Origin: Apium graveolens
Lineage: Eukaryota > Streptophyta > Magnoliopsida > Apiales > Apiaceae
DNA: 64,000 bases
Direction of reading: 5' to 3'
NCBI RefSeq assembly: GCF_009905375.1
Contig: NC_133653.1
Location: 66,871,414-66,935,413 of the forward strand
Under the pieces are notes generated by a model. It saw nothing but the letters and a program-made list of their open reading frames with translations, had not been told where the DNA came from and searched no databases. Each line of letters begins with the position of its first letter. Position 1 is the stretch's first letter. Positions 1-11,763 of this stretch are shown in pieces. A program made the translations under genes and the position numbers.

Positions 1-258
1 ATTAAGGCATGCTAAATGGCATTTGAGGCATACTGTATGCAGCATAATATGGATTAGGTGCAAATGGCATATTAGCAAACTATGCATTCATGTTCTGTGT
101 AGGCATAACATTAACAGGCATGGGAGGTATGGCATTCATGTTAGGAAATTGAGACTGAATAGATATGGGAGTAGGCATGGCAGATTTGCAATTAACAGAC
201 AAATGATTTACACTACCACACTTGACACAGATTTTTCTAGGAGCATATTTATCAGGTG
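1..258 (-). pseudogene. Copia C1 gag, C-terminal part with second zinc knuckle (runs off left edge)
   Basis: Minus-strand reading gives a CCHC zinc knuckle, CVKCGSVNHLSVNC (about 188-229), followed by a Met/Pro/Asn-rich tail typical of SIRE/Maximus copia Gag. It continues the reading frame that stops at 4673: the interrupted protein resumes at the shared Tyr-Thr-Pro of the target-site duplication on both sides of the solo LTR. An in-frame TAG in the Met/Asn-rich tail (a Gln codon by appearance) shows decay. Gag packages the element RNA in cytoplasmic particles. PR, IN, RT and RH of this element must lie left of position 1. Confidence 0.8.
254..258. repeat. Target-site duplication AGGTG, left copy
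   Basis: AGGTG directly precedes the solo LTR end TGTAACACC at 259. The same five bases follow the other LTR end at 4668-4672. A 5-bp duplication is the normal footprint of Ty3/gypsy integration. Confidence 0.85.
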
Positions 259-2178
259 TGTAACACCCCCAAATCCGGGGTCGGGGATCCGGGTTGTCAC
301 GAGTTCCATTTCCCTTAATAACACCCAATCTTAATAAATAATCAACTACTCTGTACTGTGACCCCACAATAAACACACACACCACAAGTTATAGTCTCAG
401 AGATGAATATCCAAAAATAATCACAAGTCGTTTTATTCCACAATTATATGCCAATACACCTTAAACGGGTTTCTGAATAAATTTACATTTCTTTGCCATT
501 ATTACAATTGATAAAGATACACAAGTCTGGTACATCAAAAGTTGAAAGCCTAGCCTATTGGTAGTTCCTACCTCAGCTACAGCGACATCAACGCCTATAG
601 GAAACTGCGGAACGTTTCCTAATCGCTTGCGAATCGGGAGCTTGGTCCTGTTCATCTTTTCTATCTGTTGTTGTGTGATGAAAGAAGAAAGCAAGGGTAA
701 GCAACAAGCCCACCGAAATAATATGTATAATGATTAACAATATATGAGCCTTATCATAGTACTCATGAAAGTCTTGGTCAAAAGAAATGAACCAAGTCTG
801 ATATCTTAATGCGATGAAGTCGCAAAATATTCAGTATATATGTATATATACTTTTCAAAATCTTGGAAGTCCTCTTCCATGCATAATATACACAGAGTTC
901 CAGTTTATAACTGTATAAAAATATCGTTGCAAGGTGATCTCATATATCTAACCTTGTCTCAACGTTTTTCTGAAAATCTTTGTCATGCATAAGATAATCA
1001 TTTACTAGATATAAGTTTAAAAGATGAAGTTACAAGATACTCCAATATACTTATATCTTTTCCGAATACTACTTGAACTACCACCGTTCAAGTTATAATT
1101 AGTCCATCCCATAGATTAAGCTACAAGACAAAACTTGTATAGAATCAATCTTTACAATATCATCAAAATAAAATGAAGTTACGAGATACTTCATTTGATG
1201 CAAACATCATTTTGAAAACTCGACCCTGCCAACACTCAACAATCGCCCGATCGTAGCCTTTCTATCGAAGTCTCTGGGTAGTGTTGCAGAAATATCCAAT
1301 TGGATGATTAACTCATTACGGGAGTTTGCCGCGCCAGGAAGACCATTTACGATGATCAGTCGTAGTAGTACAACCCCACCATTTTCTACATGTAGAGGAG
1401 AACCTGTCGGATTTACTTGTCAACCGAACACTGAACTCCTAAGGAATGGACCGCCTTAGCGGAACTTCCGGGCCATTTGGGCCAATATAATAAGGCTGGG
1501 CCGGCGCTACTCGACCACTTACGCCACTCCTAGTTCAGATGAAATCCATGACTCTGAAACGTAAAGCTCGTCCCCCCTTTCCCCAAGTAGAAACTTGTTG
1601 GTACGGCTCCACCAAGAAGTCGTATCTAGTTGGAAAGGAAAACTCACCAATATTTCCCAGGCGATGCCTATTAATGGATTAACTTGTTCCAAGAATTTTA
1701 CTTCCCGAGTGTTGGGTAAGTAATCAAAAACTCTTTTATCAGAATAGCAACCTTGTTGCGAATATAAAATACACCACAGAGCCGGATCCCTCAGGTTTTG
1801 AGCGAGTATTTAAATCCCCTTCGAAAGGAGGATCTTAAATATAAAAATGAGTTTTGGGATCCGCTCTAACTTTTAAAAATCATTTTGAAAACTCGAAAAC
1901 ATTTTTAAGAATGTTTGGAGTGATGCTGATTTAATAAAATAAATCAGTCCCAATATATAAAAATATCTGAATATTATTATTTAAATAATATTCCCATAAA
2001 GAATAATCTTTATAAAAATAATTGAAGTAGATGTTGTAAAACTTATACTTGAAATGACTCTTAAATAACCAAAGATAAACTTATACGAAAGTAATATCTT
2101 TATTTGAATAATCAAAAGTAAGTTTGATTATCGACACATTATTCTTTAATAAAATAAAGAATATTATTAAATAATAAG

Positions 2179-2504
2179 CGGAGTCATAATACCTCGAATG
2201 AATATTAAAAATAATATTCATTAAATAAAATAACGGAGTCATACATCCTCAAATGAATATTTAAATAATATTCATCAAATAATATGAACTGAGTCATAAG
2301 CCCTCGAATGAATATTCAAATAATATTCAATAAATAATATAAAGGAGTCATAAGTCCTCGAATAAATATTCAAATAATATTCAATAAATAATATAAAGGA
2401 TTCATAAGTCCTCAAATGAATATTCAAGTAATATTCAATAAATAATATAAAGGAGTCATAAGTCCTCGAATGAATATTCAAGTAATATTCAATAAATAAT
2501 ATAA
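2179..2504. repeat. 54-bp tandem repeat, six units, inside the solo LTR
   Basis: Units begin at 2179, 2234, 2289, 2343, 2397 and 2451. Each contains a GGAGTCATAAGTCCTCGAAT-like segment followed by AT-rich GAATATT runs. The homologous stretch of the right-hand gypsy A LTRs has three units at a 56-bp period (for example 27731, 27787, 27843). The minus-strand 68-codon ORF at 2275-2481 is a by-product, because the unit length is a multiple of three and yields a repeated peptide. Confidence 0.9.
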
Positions 2505-2550
2505 AGTTATCGAATAAACCTTATTCGATTAATAGTTTTGAAAACTATAA

Positions 2551-2552
<2 letters not shown>

Positions 2553-2583
<31 letters not shown>
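2553..2583. repeat. (AT)n microsatellite in solo LTR
   Basis: A run of about 15 AT dinucleotides. Shorter TA tracts occupy the same LTR position at about 27617-27640, 37457-37472, 45411-45428, 55247-55264 and 61686-61706. Confidence 0.9.
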
Positions 2584-2587
<4 letters not shown>

Positions 2588-4667
2588 CTACTCGGGATCC
2601 TCAACTCCCGGTTTTAGAAAATATTTTCACCTTTGGGTCTCTATACTAAGGGTATATGCAAATTACCGCTATTCTCTAGCATAGGTATTATCAACTGAAC
2701 CAACAGATATATATGGCAAGAATACGAAACAGGCATGCATATGTACCATATCACTTGCTACAATATATCGCAAGAATTTGCTAATTTAACCATCATGCAT
2801 CTATCACAAGATAATGCATATACAAGTGTATACATCACAATAACAGTATAACAGATATAAAACTTGCCTGAGCGACTGGGGGTTACGAATGGCTCGGGAC
2901 GAGTCTGGTAACCTATAAACAACAAGTAAGTAGGAATTAAACCAAAGTCACTTGTAAATCTATACTCTAACCAACTCAGACTCTAACGCTCGTTTTGCGC
3001 TTACTGATTCTCTTAAGTCACTCGAGTACCCTCGGCTCCACCATTTTTAATAATTTAACCATTACGAGTTTTAAGGCGATTCCTTCGCGAGTGTCTTACC
3101 AACTGCCTAACACACTTAACATAATTGTTTCATACATTAATTAACCCTTTAAGGTCTTTAACCTATGTTTCAAAGTAAGGCGAGGGGTAATGGTTCGTTC
3201 GCGAAACGTCGTTACTTAAAACGGCCGTTTCTCCTAAACCGTACATCGGAATCAAACGAACCACATATCAAAACGAAGCTCGTAACATGAGCTATCTAAA
3301 ATGGCAATGGTCAAAACCTAGCAGGGAGTTCTCGGGTCCTAATGTTATGAACAAAAGCAGTCTAAAGGAAATCGGACATTACGACGGCTATGTTTACGCG
3401 ATTTCCCAAATTTAAACCAATTCAAAACAACCACAATTCAACCCCAATTCACAACCCAATCAAAAATCCATCCAAACTACATCATAACAGCCCCAACACT
3501 CAACATTAAAAATTTATACTTATTCTTAAACTTGAATTTAAACTATACTACATTCTTTAACCAAATCATAAGATTTCAACACTCCAATCTCCACCATTCC
3601 AACCCAACTCTAAACCAACCATCAATAAGCTACTCTAATACCATAACAACCAAAATCATCCTAATATACAAAGTAAAGCTAGGGTTTGGAGATGATATAC
3701 CTTCCTTAAAGTGGTGTGAGTAGCTAGGAAGCCTTAAGAAGCCTTGAGGAGTCTTAGGGATGCTTGGATCTTAAAGGAAAAACAAGAAAAATCAAGTTAA
3801 AAACCTTGAAGTCACTATTCATTATCTTCTTCATTGATTTCTTGGAGAAGATAGAGAATGAATTGGTGGCTTAAACTCATAATATAGCCATAACTATGCA
3901 TAAGGAATACTAGGGAATTATCTTACCAATTTAGGAAGCTTGAATCTTGGATTTTGAAAATTTTTCCCTTTGAAAATGTAAAAAGCCGAGAGCAATGTTC
4001 TTGGTGATGAGAAATAGAATTTTTGTTTTGATGAAAATGATTTGTTTTGGATTGGTGGATGTAGTTTTGTTTTTGTTTTGGTTAATTACCTTTTTAGCCT
4101 TGAACTTTGTGTGGTTATAATTCAACCACACCTCCTTCCTCCCTATATCATGCGTATGTCATCATGTGGTGTCATCCTCCCCTCTTTGTCCTCTTCACAT
4201 TGGTTGGATGACATCATCCCCTCTAATCCCTTTGATTAACTTCCTAATTATTTGCCTAATGACCGCTGATCTGTTATACGGTTCGCTTAACTTTCGTTTT
4301 CGTTTATCGTTTGAGGGATCATACCCGGGATCTTATTACTTAGGTTTCCTTAACCTTTCTCAATATATTAAATTCCTTTTATGATCCTCTCTTATACTCC
4401 TTTAATTTAAATCCTTTTTATCCTGTTACCTTATACTCAATTCTTTCCGTATCTAGTGGATTTCCGGGAAAAATCAAAGTGTTCGGAATTTGGATTCTGA
4501 CGATCTTTACATACACTTATATACCACATAGAGTACTAATAATATCCCAGAAGATCAATAACAGAACCCCTACATTGTGTGGCATGAAAAGTTTTCTCAT
4601 TCAGCATAATCTGCAAAATCACTATTCATAAGGGTTTCAAAAATTTCCAAAAATTGGGGTTATTACG

Positions 4668-4672
4668 AGGTG
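4668..4672. repeat. Target-site duplication AGGTG, right copy
   Basis: AGGTG adjoins the mutated LTR terminus TATTACG (expected TATTACA) and pairs with 254-258. Confidence 0.85.
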
Positions 4673-6574
4673 TGTAGTTATTGTGTTTGTTAATCCCTAC
4701 TTTACCATTCCTATTGTTTTTCCTTTTAATCTCTATTTTTACCTCAATTTTCTCAAGTCTGTCACTTAACTGTTTGACATTCATGTGACCAACATTAGCC
4801 TTTTTCCCTTTCTTAACTTGACTTGACTCTCCTGAAACAAAGTTCTTGAAAACAGACTCATACTTCTCATTCAGCTTGATTAGTTTGGCTTTGCTAATGG
4901 GCATGCTCACAGCCGACGGATGAGGATTTTCATCATTCGACGGATAACACTTTTTGTTATCTGACAGATAGTCCTCATCATCCGTCGAGTCTAAATCTGT
5001 TAGCAGACCATCTACCAAATTGGGTTCTAATTTCTCTTTGTTCTTTTTCCAAGCTTCATCACAGAAAGACTCAATTCCTTGAACTTTGGTGATTTGAGCA
5101 TGGACATCCCTGGATGTTTTCCATGCTTTAATCACCTCTTATTCACGCTCAAGCTGCTTCTTTAAAATTTCTTCCTTTTTCAAGGACTCAGTTAATTCCT
5201 CCTTAGCAATCTTACACTCAATTCTTAATTTCTCAAAATCAATAAACTGAGACTCAAGCACATTATTCCTCTCACTTAAAAACAAATTGTTTTCTTTGAT
5301 TTTAGCATTTTCTTTGGTAAGAGACTTTAGTGTAACACACAAATGATATAACTCTGTAGACATGTCATTTATGGCATCATTACACTCAGCTTTAGATAAA
5401 TCGGCAAGGTTTGTAGTAATTAGCTGATTGCTTGAGGAACTTGTATATGTTTCATCAGACTTGGCCATTAGGGCTAGATTGACATAGCCGACATCTTCAT
5501 CTTCATCCAAACCATCTGTTGCCCAGTCATTCTCTTGTGTAATAAAAGCCCTTTCCTTTTGTTTGAGTAGATCAAAGTATTTTTGCTTATAATCCACAGA
5601 ATCAAACCTTTTCTTACTGGAATCTGACTTTCTACACTCATTTGCAAAATGCCCTGCCAAACCACATTTGAAATATTTGGCTTGGCTGCTCCAAAGTTCT
5701 TCTTGAACTTGAGCTTGGCAAATCTCCTGGAAAGAAATGCTAGGTGCTCATCAATGTCCTCCATGTCATCTTGGCTCAATGAATCTTCACTTTCTACTGC
5801 AAGCCCCTTGCCCTTGTTCTCACAGACCTTAGAAGTTGACTCAACGGCTTCCATCTTCACTTCCTTCTCCTTTTCCAAATCAGCAACTAGTGCAATGGAT
5901 CCTCCTTTCTTCTTTCCTCTCTCCATCCTTTCATCCTGCTCTATTTCAAGCTCATAGGTCTTCAGGATGCCATACAGTCTCTCCAAAGTAAACTCTTTAT
6001 AATCTTGTGAGTTTCTTAATGAGACTGTCATTGGTTTCCATTCCTTTGGAAGAGATCTAAGGAATTTCAGATTAGAGTCTTTAGTCTGATAGACTCTTCC
6101 ATACAACTTAAGAGCATTTAGTAGTTTTTGAAATCTACTAAAAATGTCAGCGAGTGACTCACTTTCCTCATTGTAAAAATGCTCATATTGCTGAATTAAG
6201 AGCTGCATCTTGTTTTCTCTAACTTGCTCAGTGCCATCACAGATTATCTGTATACTATCCCAGACTTCCTTGGCAGTTTTGCAGTTGATAATATTGTCAA
6301 ACATGTCTGCATCAACTCCATTGAACAGAATGTTCATGGCCATTTTATCCTTCCTGACTTGTTCAATGTCAGGATCAGACCATTCGTGCCTTGGCTTGGG
6401 AACTGATGGCTCGTTTCCTGTTGCAGCTCTCATTGGAACATGAGGGCCTCTTTCTATGCAGTCCACATAGGCCTCATCTTGAGAAAGCATATGAAGATGC
6501 ATCTTTACCTTCCAATGATGGTAATTATCTTTATCTAGAAAAGGAATATTGACTCCAACGTCTTTCTTGTTCAT
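4673..6574 (-). pseudogene. Copia C1 gag (SIRE/Maximus-like), broken
   Basis: The start ATG is at 6574, about 50 bases downstream of the primer-binding site. The N-terminal UBN2/Retrotran_gag_2-type domain includes motifs such as DNYHHWKVKMHLHM and TAKEVWDSIQ (to about 5950). A frameshift near 5690-5700 separates it from the zinc knuckle, which reads YFKCGLAGHFANEC at 5634-5675: the first Cys codon of CCHC is TAT (Tyr). A long coiled-coil follows, rich in Lys, Glu and Leu. An in-frame TAA near 5137 replaces what looks like a Gln codon. The frame then continues through an acidic segment to the solo LTR boundary at 4672. No function is expected from this copy. Confidence 0.85.
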
Positions 6575-6621
6575 CTTGCTGAATTGTTTTGATCTTTAAA
6601 CACTTTGTAGATTAAGAGCTT

Positions 6622-6634
6622 GCTCTGATACCAA
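6622..6634 (-). promoter_or_regulatory. Primer-binding site of copia C1 (initiator Met-tRNA type)
   Basis: Minus strand reads TTGGTATCAGAGC, complementary to the 3' end of plant initiator methionine tRNA. It lies one base inside the LTR end CTAACA, where reverse transcription of the element would start. Confidence 0.9.
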
Positions 6635-6635
6635 T

Positions 6636-7690
6636 TGTTAGTCCCTTAACAATATAGCAAGAATTACAGAAGGGGGGTTGAATGGAATTTTTGAACCTTT
6701 TTCTCGAAATAAAAATGTTCAACTCGAATATAGATATAAGTGTTTTGATTAGCACAATGCGGAATAAAAACTTAATTGAATCAAAACATAAGTAATTAAA
6801 ACAAGAGTCTTTAAAAACTTTCTGGTGGATTTAAACAATTCCACCAGAGATATATATTATATATCGAGAGAACTCTGTGTGCAAGAATGCTCACAGCTGC
6901 TTACAAATTGAACTACTGAGAATACAGGGAAATGCTAAAGATTTTGCTTACAAAGATTTCTCTGTTTTTGTATCTCAGCACTCTTGTTTCTATTTTCTAC
7001 ATTCTTGGTTTATATATTACCAAGATTACAAAATCAAAAAGACTGAATAAATATAAAAACTATCAGTCTTAAGCTTTGCTACTTTTCTTCCTCTATTACC
7101 CAGTTAATGGGCTTCCACAGTAGATTTGTATACATCTCGACGACTGTGCCCTGTTGTCACTGTTCAACTGCTGTTTGAATTCTTTATATGATCATCCGTT
7201 GGACTTTATGAACATCCGTTGGATATATGATCATCCGTCAACTTTATGAACATCCGTTGATGGCTTCATTGATCATCCGTCGACTGCTATATTAAACATC
7301 CGTTGATAGTCATTTGATCATCCGTCGATGGCTTTGTTAATCATCCGTCGGTAGCTATTTTGGCACTTGACTTCATTTCACTTATGCGGAATTACAAGAC
7401 ATCATTTATATACAATTAATCAACCTATTCTGCATATCTAGTTAAAGTCAACATGACTTATAGGCTACTACAGAATCTATACAAAGATGTATACAGACCT
7501 GTGCTACAGACTCATTATTACATAAGCTACTCACTCGATGGATAATAAGTCAACATCCGTTGGGACTCTAATGAGTTATCCGTCGGGACTATAATTCTTA
7601 TCCGTCGAGTGCTACATTATTTCACTAAGTAAAATCTACTTAGATGTTTTGTTTATGAAATCATCAAGTACACAACATATGCACAACACA
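6636..7690 (-). mobile_element. Copia C1 5' LTR (outer end approximate)
   Basis: The inner end is fixed by the primer-binding site: plus text starts TGTTAGTCCC at 6636. The outer end is estimated; homology to gypsy LTR B starts by 7787, and a plausible TG start on the minus strand lies near 7690. It is clearly related to the C2 LTR at 8544 through similar first 60 bases, the same paired hexamer-like segments and the same ATCCGTTGA-type motif. The 96 bases between 7691 and 7786 are unassigned. Confidence 0.75.
7191..7350. repeat. Degenerate repeat array with core CATCCGTYGA in copia C1 LTR
   Basis: ATCCGT occurs eight times here (7194, 7214, 7233, 7252, 7275, 7298, 7319, 7343) with 19-24 base spacing. 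Three more copies lie at about 7555-7605, and one reverse-oriented degenerate copy at about 7536. The same motif recurs in the element's own gag and in the C2 LTR. Confidence 0.85.
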
Positions 7691-7786
7691 CTGTATCCTG
7701 ACTGATCTGCAGGTTATAGTGCATATATTGGTTCTAGTATTCAGTCTAATTAATTCTTGATCGCCATTAATGATATTCCTTCTTGG

Positions 7787-8339
7787 AAAGTTTATGATTA
7801 CAAAACCGAACGAAGAATTGATTCAGGAAATGAATCAGGGAACTGTTCATTGATTTTCTTTATCTATGAATTAAGGCTAATAAGGGCCGATGTTTCATTC
7901 GCTCAACTATTTTAATAAAGATGTTAATTAAATCATTTAAATATTGTTTTTGGGAGTTCCTTTTTATCATAATATCTGGAAACAAATTATGATAGTTGCT
8001 GGGCATTTTTGGCTTACTCTTGGTTTTTAAATTCTTATTTCTTTCAGTATCAAATGAGGATAAAAGTGAAAACCTCTTAATAGACAACAAAATTGGAGAG
8101 ATCCCAGTTGCAGGAAGTTGGAGATGTTAGAGTGAATAAGACGAGGAAGTTAGTAAAGAGGTAATAAAATTTTATTTAGCTCTTATAAATTTTAGATAGT
8201 TAGATTCTTATTTCATACCATAACCTGTAAATGATCCGAAATTGAGGGGTTATTTGTATATTTATTTTAATATACAGGTTCATATTGTTTAAAGTTATTT
8301 GTTAACATCAAATCCTGACCCCGGATTTGGGGATGTTAC
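7787..8339 (+). mobile_element. 3' fragment of a gypsy family B LTR, plus orientation
   Basis: Collinear and clearly similar to the reverse complement of 12612-13180. Shared landmarks are GATTACAAAACCGAACAAAG-like text at 7790, AGGCTAATAAGGGCCGAT at about 7870, CAGGAAGTTGG at about 8110, and a terminus CCCCGGATTTGGGGATGTTAC at 8339. The 5' part is missing: homology stops at about 7787, where copia C1's LTR side begins. Best read as a solo or partial LTR that landed in copia C2 gag and was later split or truncated by copia C1. Confidence 0.75.
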
Positions 8340-8340
8340 C

Positions 8341-8529
8341 AGAGTAATATGAGGTCCATTTTCTATGTAGTTAACATAACATTCATCTTGAGAAAGTAGA
8401 TGAAGGTGAATCTTCACTTTTCAGTGATGATAGTTGTCTTTGTGCAGAATTGGAATCTTCTTTCCACATTCTTCTTGCTCATGTTGTTTGATTGCTTTGA
8501 TATTTAAACTTTTTGTATGTTAAGAGCTT
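8341..8529 (-). pseudogene. Copia C2 gag, N-terminal fragment
   Basis: Aligns with 6440-6621 of copia C1, covering the segment around the gag start and the short leader before the primer-binding site. Only about 45 codons remain before the gypsy B LTR fragment interrupts it. Divergence from C1 is much greater than between the tandem copies on the right, so C2 is an older or different family member. Confidence 0.7.
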
Positions 8530-8542
8530 GCTCTGATACCAA
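8530..8542 (-). promoter_or_regulatory. Primer-binding site of copia C2
   Basis: Minus strand TTGGTATCAGAGC, identical to that of C1 and one base inside the LTR. Confidence 0.85.
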
Positions 8543-8543
8543 T

Positions 8544-9645
8544 TGTTATTTTCCAACAATACAAAATCAGAATTATAGAAGAGGGGTTGAATAAAATTCT
8601 GGTTTCTTTTTCTTTTCTGAAAAACTCTTAATAGAATATACAACTGTGTTTTTGAATAAGTAAGAATGCATAACAAACTTTTGAAGTATTATACTCACAC
8701 AAAGATAATAAACACAATGTTTAAAAACCTTATGATGGATTTATCTTTCCACCATAGATGTATATTTGAAGAAATCTCTGTGATGCAAATTGCACATAGC
8801 TGCTTACAAATATTTTCTTACAACTTTGAACTTCAGAGTATTTTCTAAAGATACAGCTTGCTAAACTCTTGAGTTCTTATTTGTTCACTATAAACTTGCT
8901 ACACTTTATTTATATTGAACCAAGTTTACATGTGCAATAAAACAAGAATAATATTCGTAAAAGCTAGGTCCATACACATGCTTCTTCATCACTCTGTCCA
9001 ATGCAATCCAAGAAAGATATAGCATCTTTGAATGACCTTGTTTTTCCTAAAAATTGAAATGCTTCATTTTCTTCTAAAACCTGTAAGCAGACTGCCACAT
9101 TTCTTTTGTGCACTATCACCTCATGTGACTCTGTCAGTCTCTATCAAGTCACTATCAACGTGTATCTTGTTGATCATCCGTTGAAGCTTCATTGTTGTCA
9201 TCCGCCGACACTAAACTACTGTCATCCGTTCAAGTTTTCTTGTTAGCATACGTTGAAACTTTATCTGATATTAGTTGAAGACCTTTTGACTAGCTTATCC
9301 GTTAAAGGCATATTGAGTCATCCGTTGAAACTTGTAGTTTAGCCATTGAAGATGTTTTCTTAGCAGTTGAAACTCTTTCACTTATACAAAATTACAAGGC
9401 ATTTTATATCTACATTTAGCCCACCTATTTTGTATATCTTGCTAGTTCCCAACATGACTTAAAAATCACTATAACTTCCAAATCCCTCAGCTATCATAGT
9501 GTACCGAATGTGTTACATGCTTATTAATATAAACTATTCTTTCAACGGATAACACAGACTGTGATTATCCGTTGAAGACTAAATGATATTTAACAATTCT
9601 ACTTAAGGTGTTTTGATGAGTTATCGTCAAGACTATAACATATTC
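8544..9645 (-). mobile_element. Copia C2 5' LTR (outer end approximate)
   Basis: The inner end TGTTATTTTCC at 8544 is set by the primer-binding site. Homology to the C1 LTR continues to about 9640, including the terminal CTACTTA...TCAAG segment. It carries diverged ATCCGTTGAAG-type motifs at about 9175-9345 and 9545-9575. Minus-strand ORF 8479-8676 and plus-strand ORF 8666-8848 overlap this LTR and look random. Confidence 0.7.
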
Positions 9646-10088
9646 CTAATATATATATATGTATATGTATAGGATAATTATAAAAATTATACAATTCAAA
9701 AAGTTAATTATCTAACTTAATTTATGACTTAAATTTTAGATTTTTAAAGTTATACGACAACTATAGGTAAGACAGCAAAACAGAGAGCGACAAAAACTAT
9801 GAGGAATAGAGAGTAGATCTTTGAAAACAAGTTAGGTGTCTAACTAGGTGCTATTTTGAGCACCTACCTCGTTTTCGTCCATATTCAAAAAAATATTTTT
9901 CCAACAGCGTCTCTGGCTCTGGCATAGGTTTGTCGTATGTATGCATATTTCATGTATACGGGATCTTAGCAATATAGGGTTGCTCTCGATCTGCGCGTAT
10001 GATCGTTACATCATCTGAATAACTTGGTCAAAATAGGACGAAACCCAGTATAAAATATCATATACATTGTTTGCACTCAATCAATAAA
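9646..10088. other. Unassigned AT-rich sequence
   Basis: Starts with a short TA-rich run (9649-9672). I see no ORF, no terminal repeats and no match to the retroelements in the window. Confidence 0.5.
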
Positions 10089-10710
10089 TCTATTACTATT
10101 ATATATATAGAAGATGAAATATTAAAAGTTTTAGTACGGTGTTGTTTTTTGGTACACTCTAAATTTACTGAATTACCCTTATTTTATTCAAAAGTTTTAT
10201 TAGTCTTAATAATTGAATTATAATAAAAAAATCGTTTTCAATTATAATATGTTACATTTTTTTATTTCTCTCGATTAAAACAACTTTTCTGAATATCACA
10301 TACGAATTTATTTAATAAAATAGAATATTAATATTATAACCACTAATAAATATAAAATTATCTTTTTCAGCTACTTAATTATTTATTTTATTTAATTATT
10401 ATTTTACCTAAAAACTTTGTTAAACTTCTTAACTTTAACAATTAATAAATTCTCATCATCATCTCTATTCCTCCACAACAATAACAATCTCATCTCATAA
10501 TGCAAAACCCCTCTCTTCTTAAAATAATGCAAAAATGAAAATAATCTCCACCTCTAACCAGTATATTTCGCAGATATATTTTTTACGGGTCCACAGTCAT
10601 ATTATTAAAATTTCAAATAAATAAATTTCATAACTTGAAATTTTTACTTCAAATTAAATTCAGAAAAATTATGTAATATTAAAAATAATCATTGCCGAGT
10701 TTAGGCTAGT
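10089..10710. mobile_element. Candidate non-autonomous Helitron-like element
   Basis: It begins TCTATTACTATTATATATAT directly after an A, which resembles the 5' end of plant Helitrons (TC start, TA-rich CTAYTA text). It ends CTAGT at 10706-10710, preceded by a weak GCC...GGC stem at 10694-10705. It has no ORF and no target-site duplication, as expected for this class. The stem is shorter than usual and the base after CTAGT is A rather than T, so the call is tentative. Confidence 0.35.
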
Positions 10711-11630
10711 ATATTATAATTTGTGATGACTTTTGAGTAACTATAATAAAGGCTGTTATCCGTTTGCAAATTGCCTTAATCATCTTTAATAACCTTTGAC
10801 AAAAACAACTCGTCTAACTGATTTGAACCAATGGTTATGGTTTTGCCCTCCTGTTTGTATCAAAGGTTCTGTAACAGAAGATTGAAATTAAGCCCTGAAT
10901 TCAGTTCGATGTCCGTAAACCAACCTACAAACAAAAAATTATCAATTTGAAGCGTACCTAATTAGGCAAAGCTTAGCACACTACAATATTTATTAAATGA
11001 AATTATTCTTTTTTTTTGTATGGATTAATAAGGAGGTAGTTAGCAGAATAGCGACAGTAATATTGTTAGGGAAATATAGCTTTCTCTACGAGCTAGTCAC
11101 TATCTACACTTACAGAATAAGGACTAAATTTGAGATACTAATGCTAAAATTTAGGGGATCAAACATAATTAAGTAGAATTAAACTGTTAAGTAGGTATCC
11201 TTTCAATTCGGAAGCACAGGAATGGTTGAATGAAGAGAATATTTTAGCACACCAGTAGGGAATGCAACTTGGGAAAAATTAGTACAAAAGATACAATTAT
11301 ATATATGACTAATTTGTACTACAGCCACAATACTCAGCAACTACTACGCATGTATATCAAGAAACATGATTGTTAGGCAATTAAGATAATTCATTTGAAA
11401 ACATTTCAAACCATTTGACACAAAAAAAAAGCATTTCAAATCACAAAATTCTGGAGCAGAAAAAATTTAAAACACTGGTATTTTTATGTTGGCCAAGCCT
11501 AGCTAAGATGGTTTGCATTTTACTACAAGCCATGTCTGCTACATATTTTATAAAAAAATGTTTGTTGAAATGATAATGAGTACATTCCTGTGCAAAGTCA
11601 ACTGGATTCGTTAGTCTCCTTGTTCTGATC
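10711..11630. other. Unassigned sequence upstream of the small gene
   Basis: AT-rich sequence with no convincing ORF or repeat. The last few hundred bases probably include the promoter of the gene at 11764. A TTGACT (W-box core) occurs on the minus strand at about 11597-11602, not enough to claim regulation. Confidence 0.4.
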
Positions 11631-11631
11631 A

Positions 11632-11640
11632 CTATAAAAT
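11632..11640 (+). promoter_or_regulatory. Probable TATA box of the small cysteine-rich gene
   Basis: CTATAAAAT lies 124 bases before the ATG. A start site about 30 bases downstream would give a 5' leader of roughly 95 bases. The match to the plant TATA consensus is good; the assignment is inferred. Confidence 0.5.
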
Positions 11641-11763
11641 GAGAGCTCACAAAGTTAGCAAAACAGGAAAACGAGAACATATACTTTCCTCAAGAAATAT
11701 TACTTTTGATTTCCACTTTCAGTTATTCCTCTTTTATTTTATCTAAATACTGATCTTGACAAA

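Larger units (their letters stand above)
259..4667 (-). mobile_element. Solo LTR of gypsy family A (4409 bp)
   Basis: Read on the minus strand it starts TATTAC-type (TGTAATAACCCC with the first base of the terminal pair mutated at 4667) and ends GGATTTGGGGGTGTTACA, matching the ends of the gypsy A LTRs further right. It is flanked by AGGTG on both sides and has no internal region, so it is a solo LTR left by recombination between the two LTRs of a full element. It is about 330 bp longer than the right-hand LTRs, partly because a 54-bp repeat has six units instead of three. Several short ORFs inside (for example 3532-3723, 4166-4384) look random. It lies in the same orientation as the copia C1 gag it interrupts. 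Confidence 0.9.

Noticed and set aside
2275..2481. ORF encoding a peptide repeat.
   Set aside because: Product of the 54-bp minisatellite read in one frame, because the unit length is a multiple of three.
7191..7350. Regularly spaced short repeats resembling a CRISPR array.
   Set aside because: Units are degenerate, spacing is about 20 bases, they sit in a plant copia LTR, and no cas gene is present.
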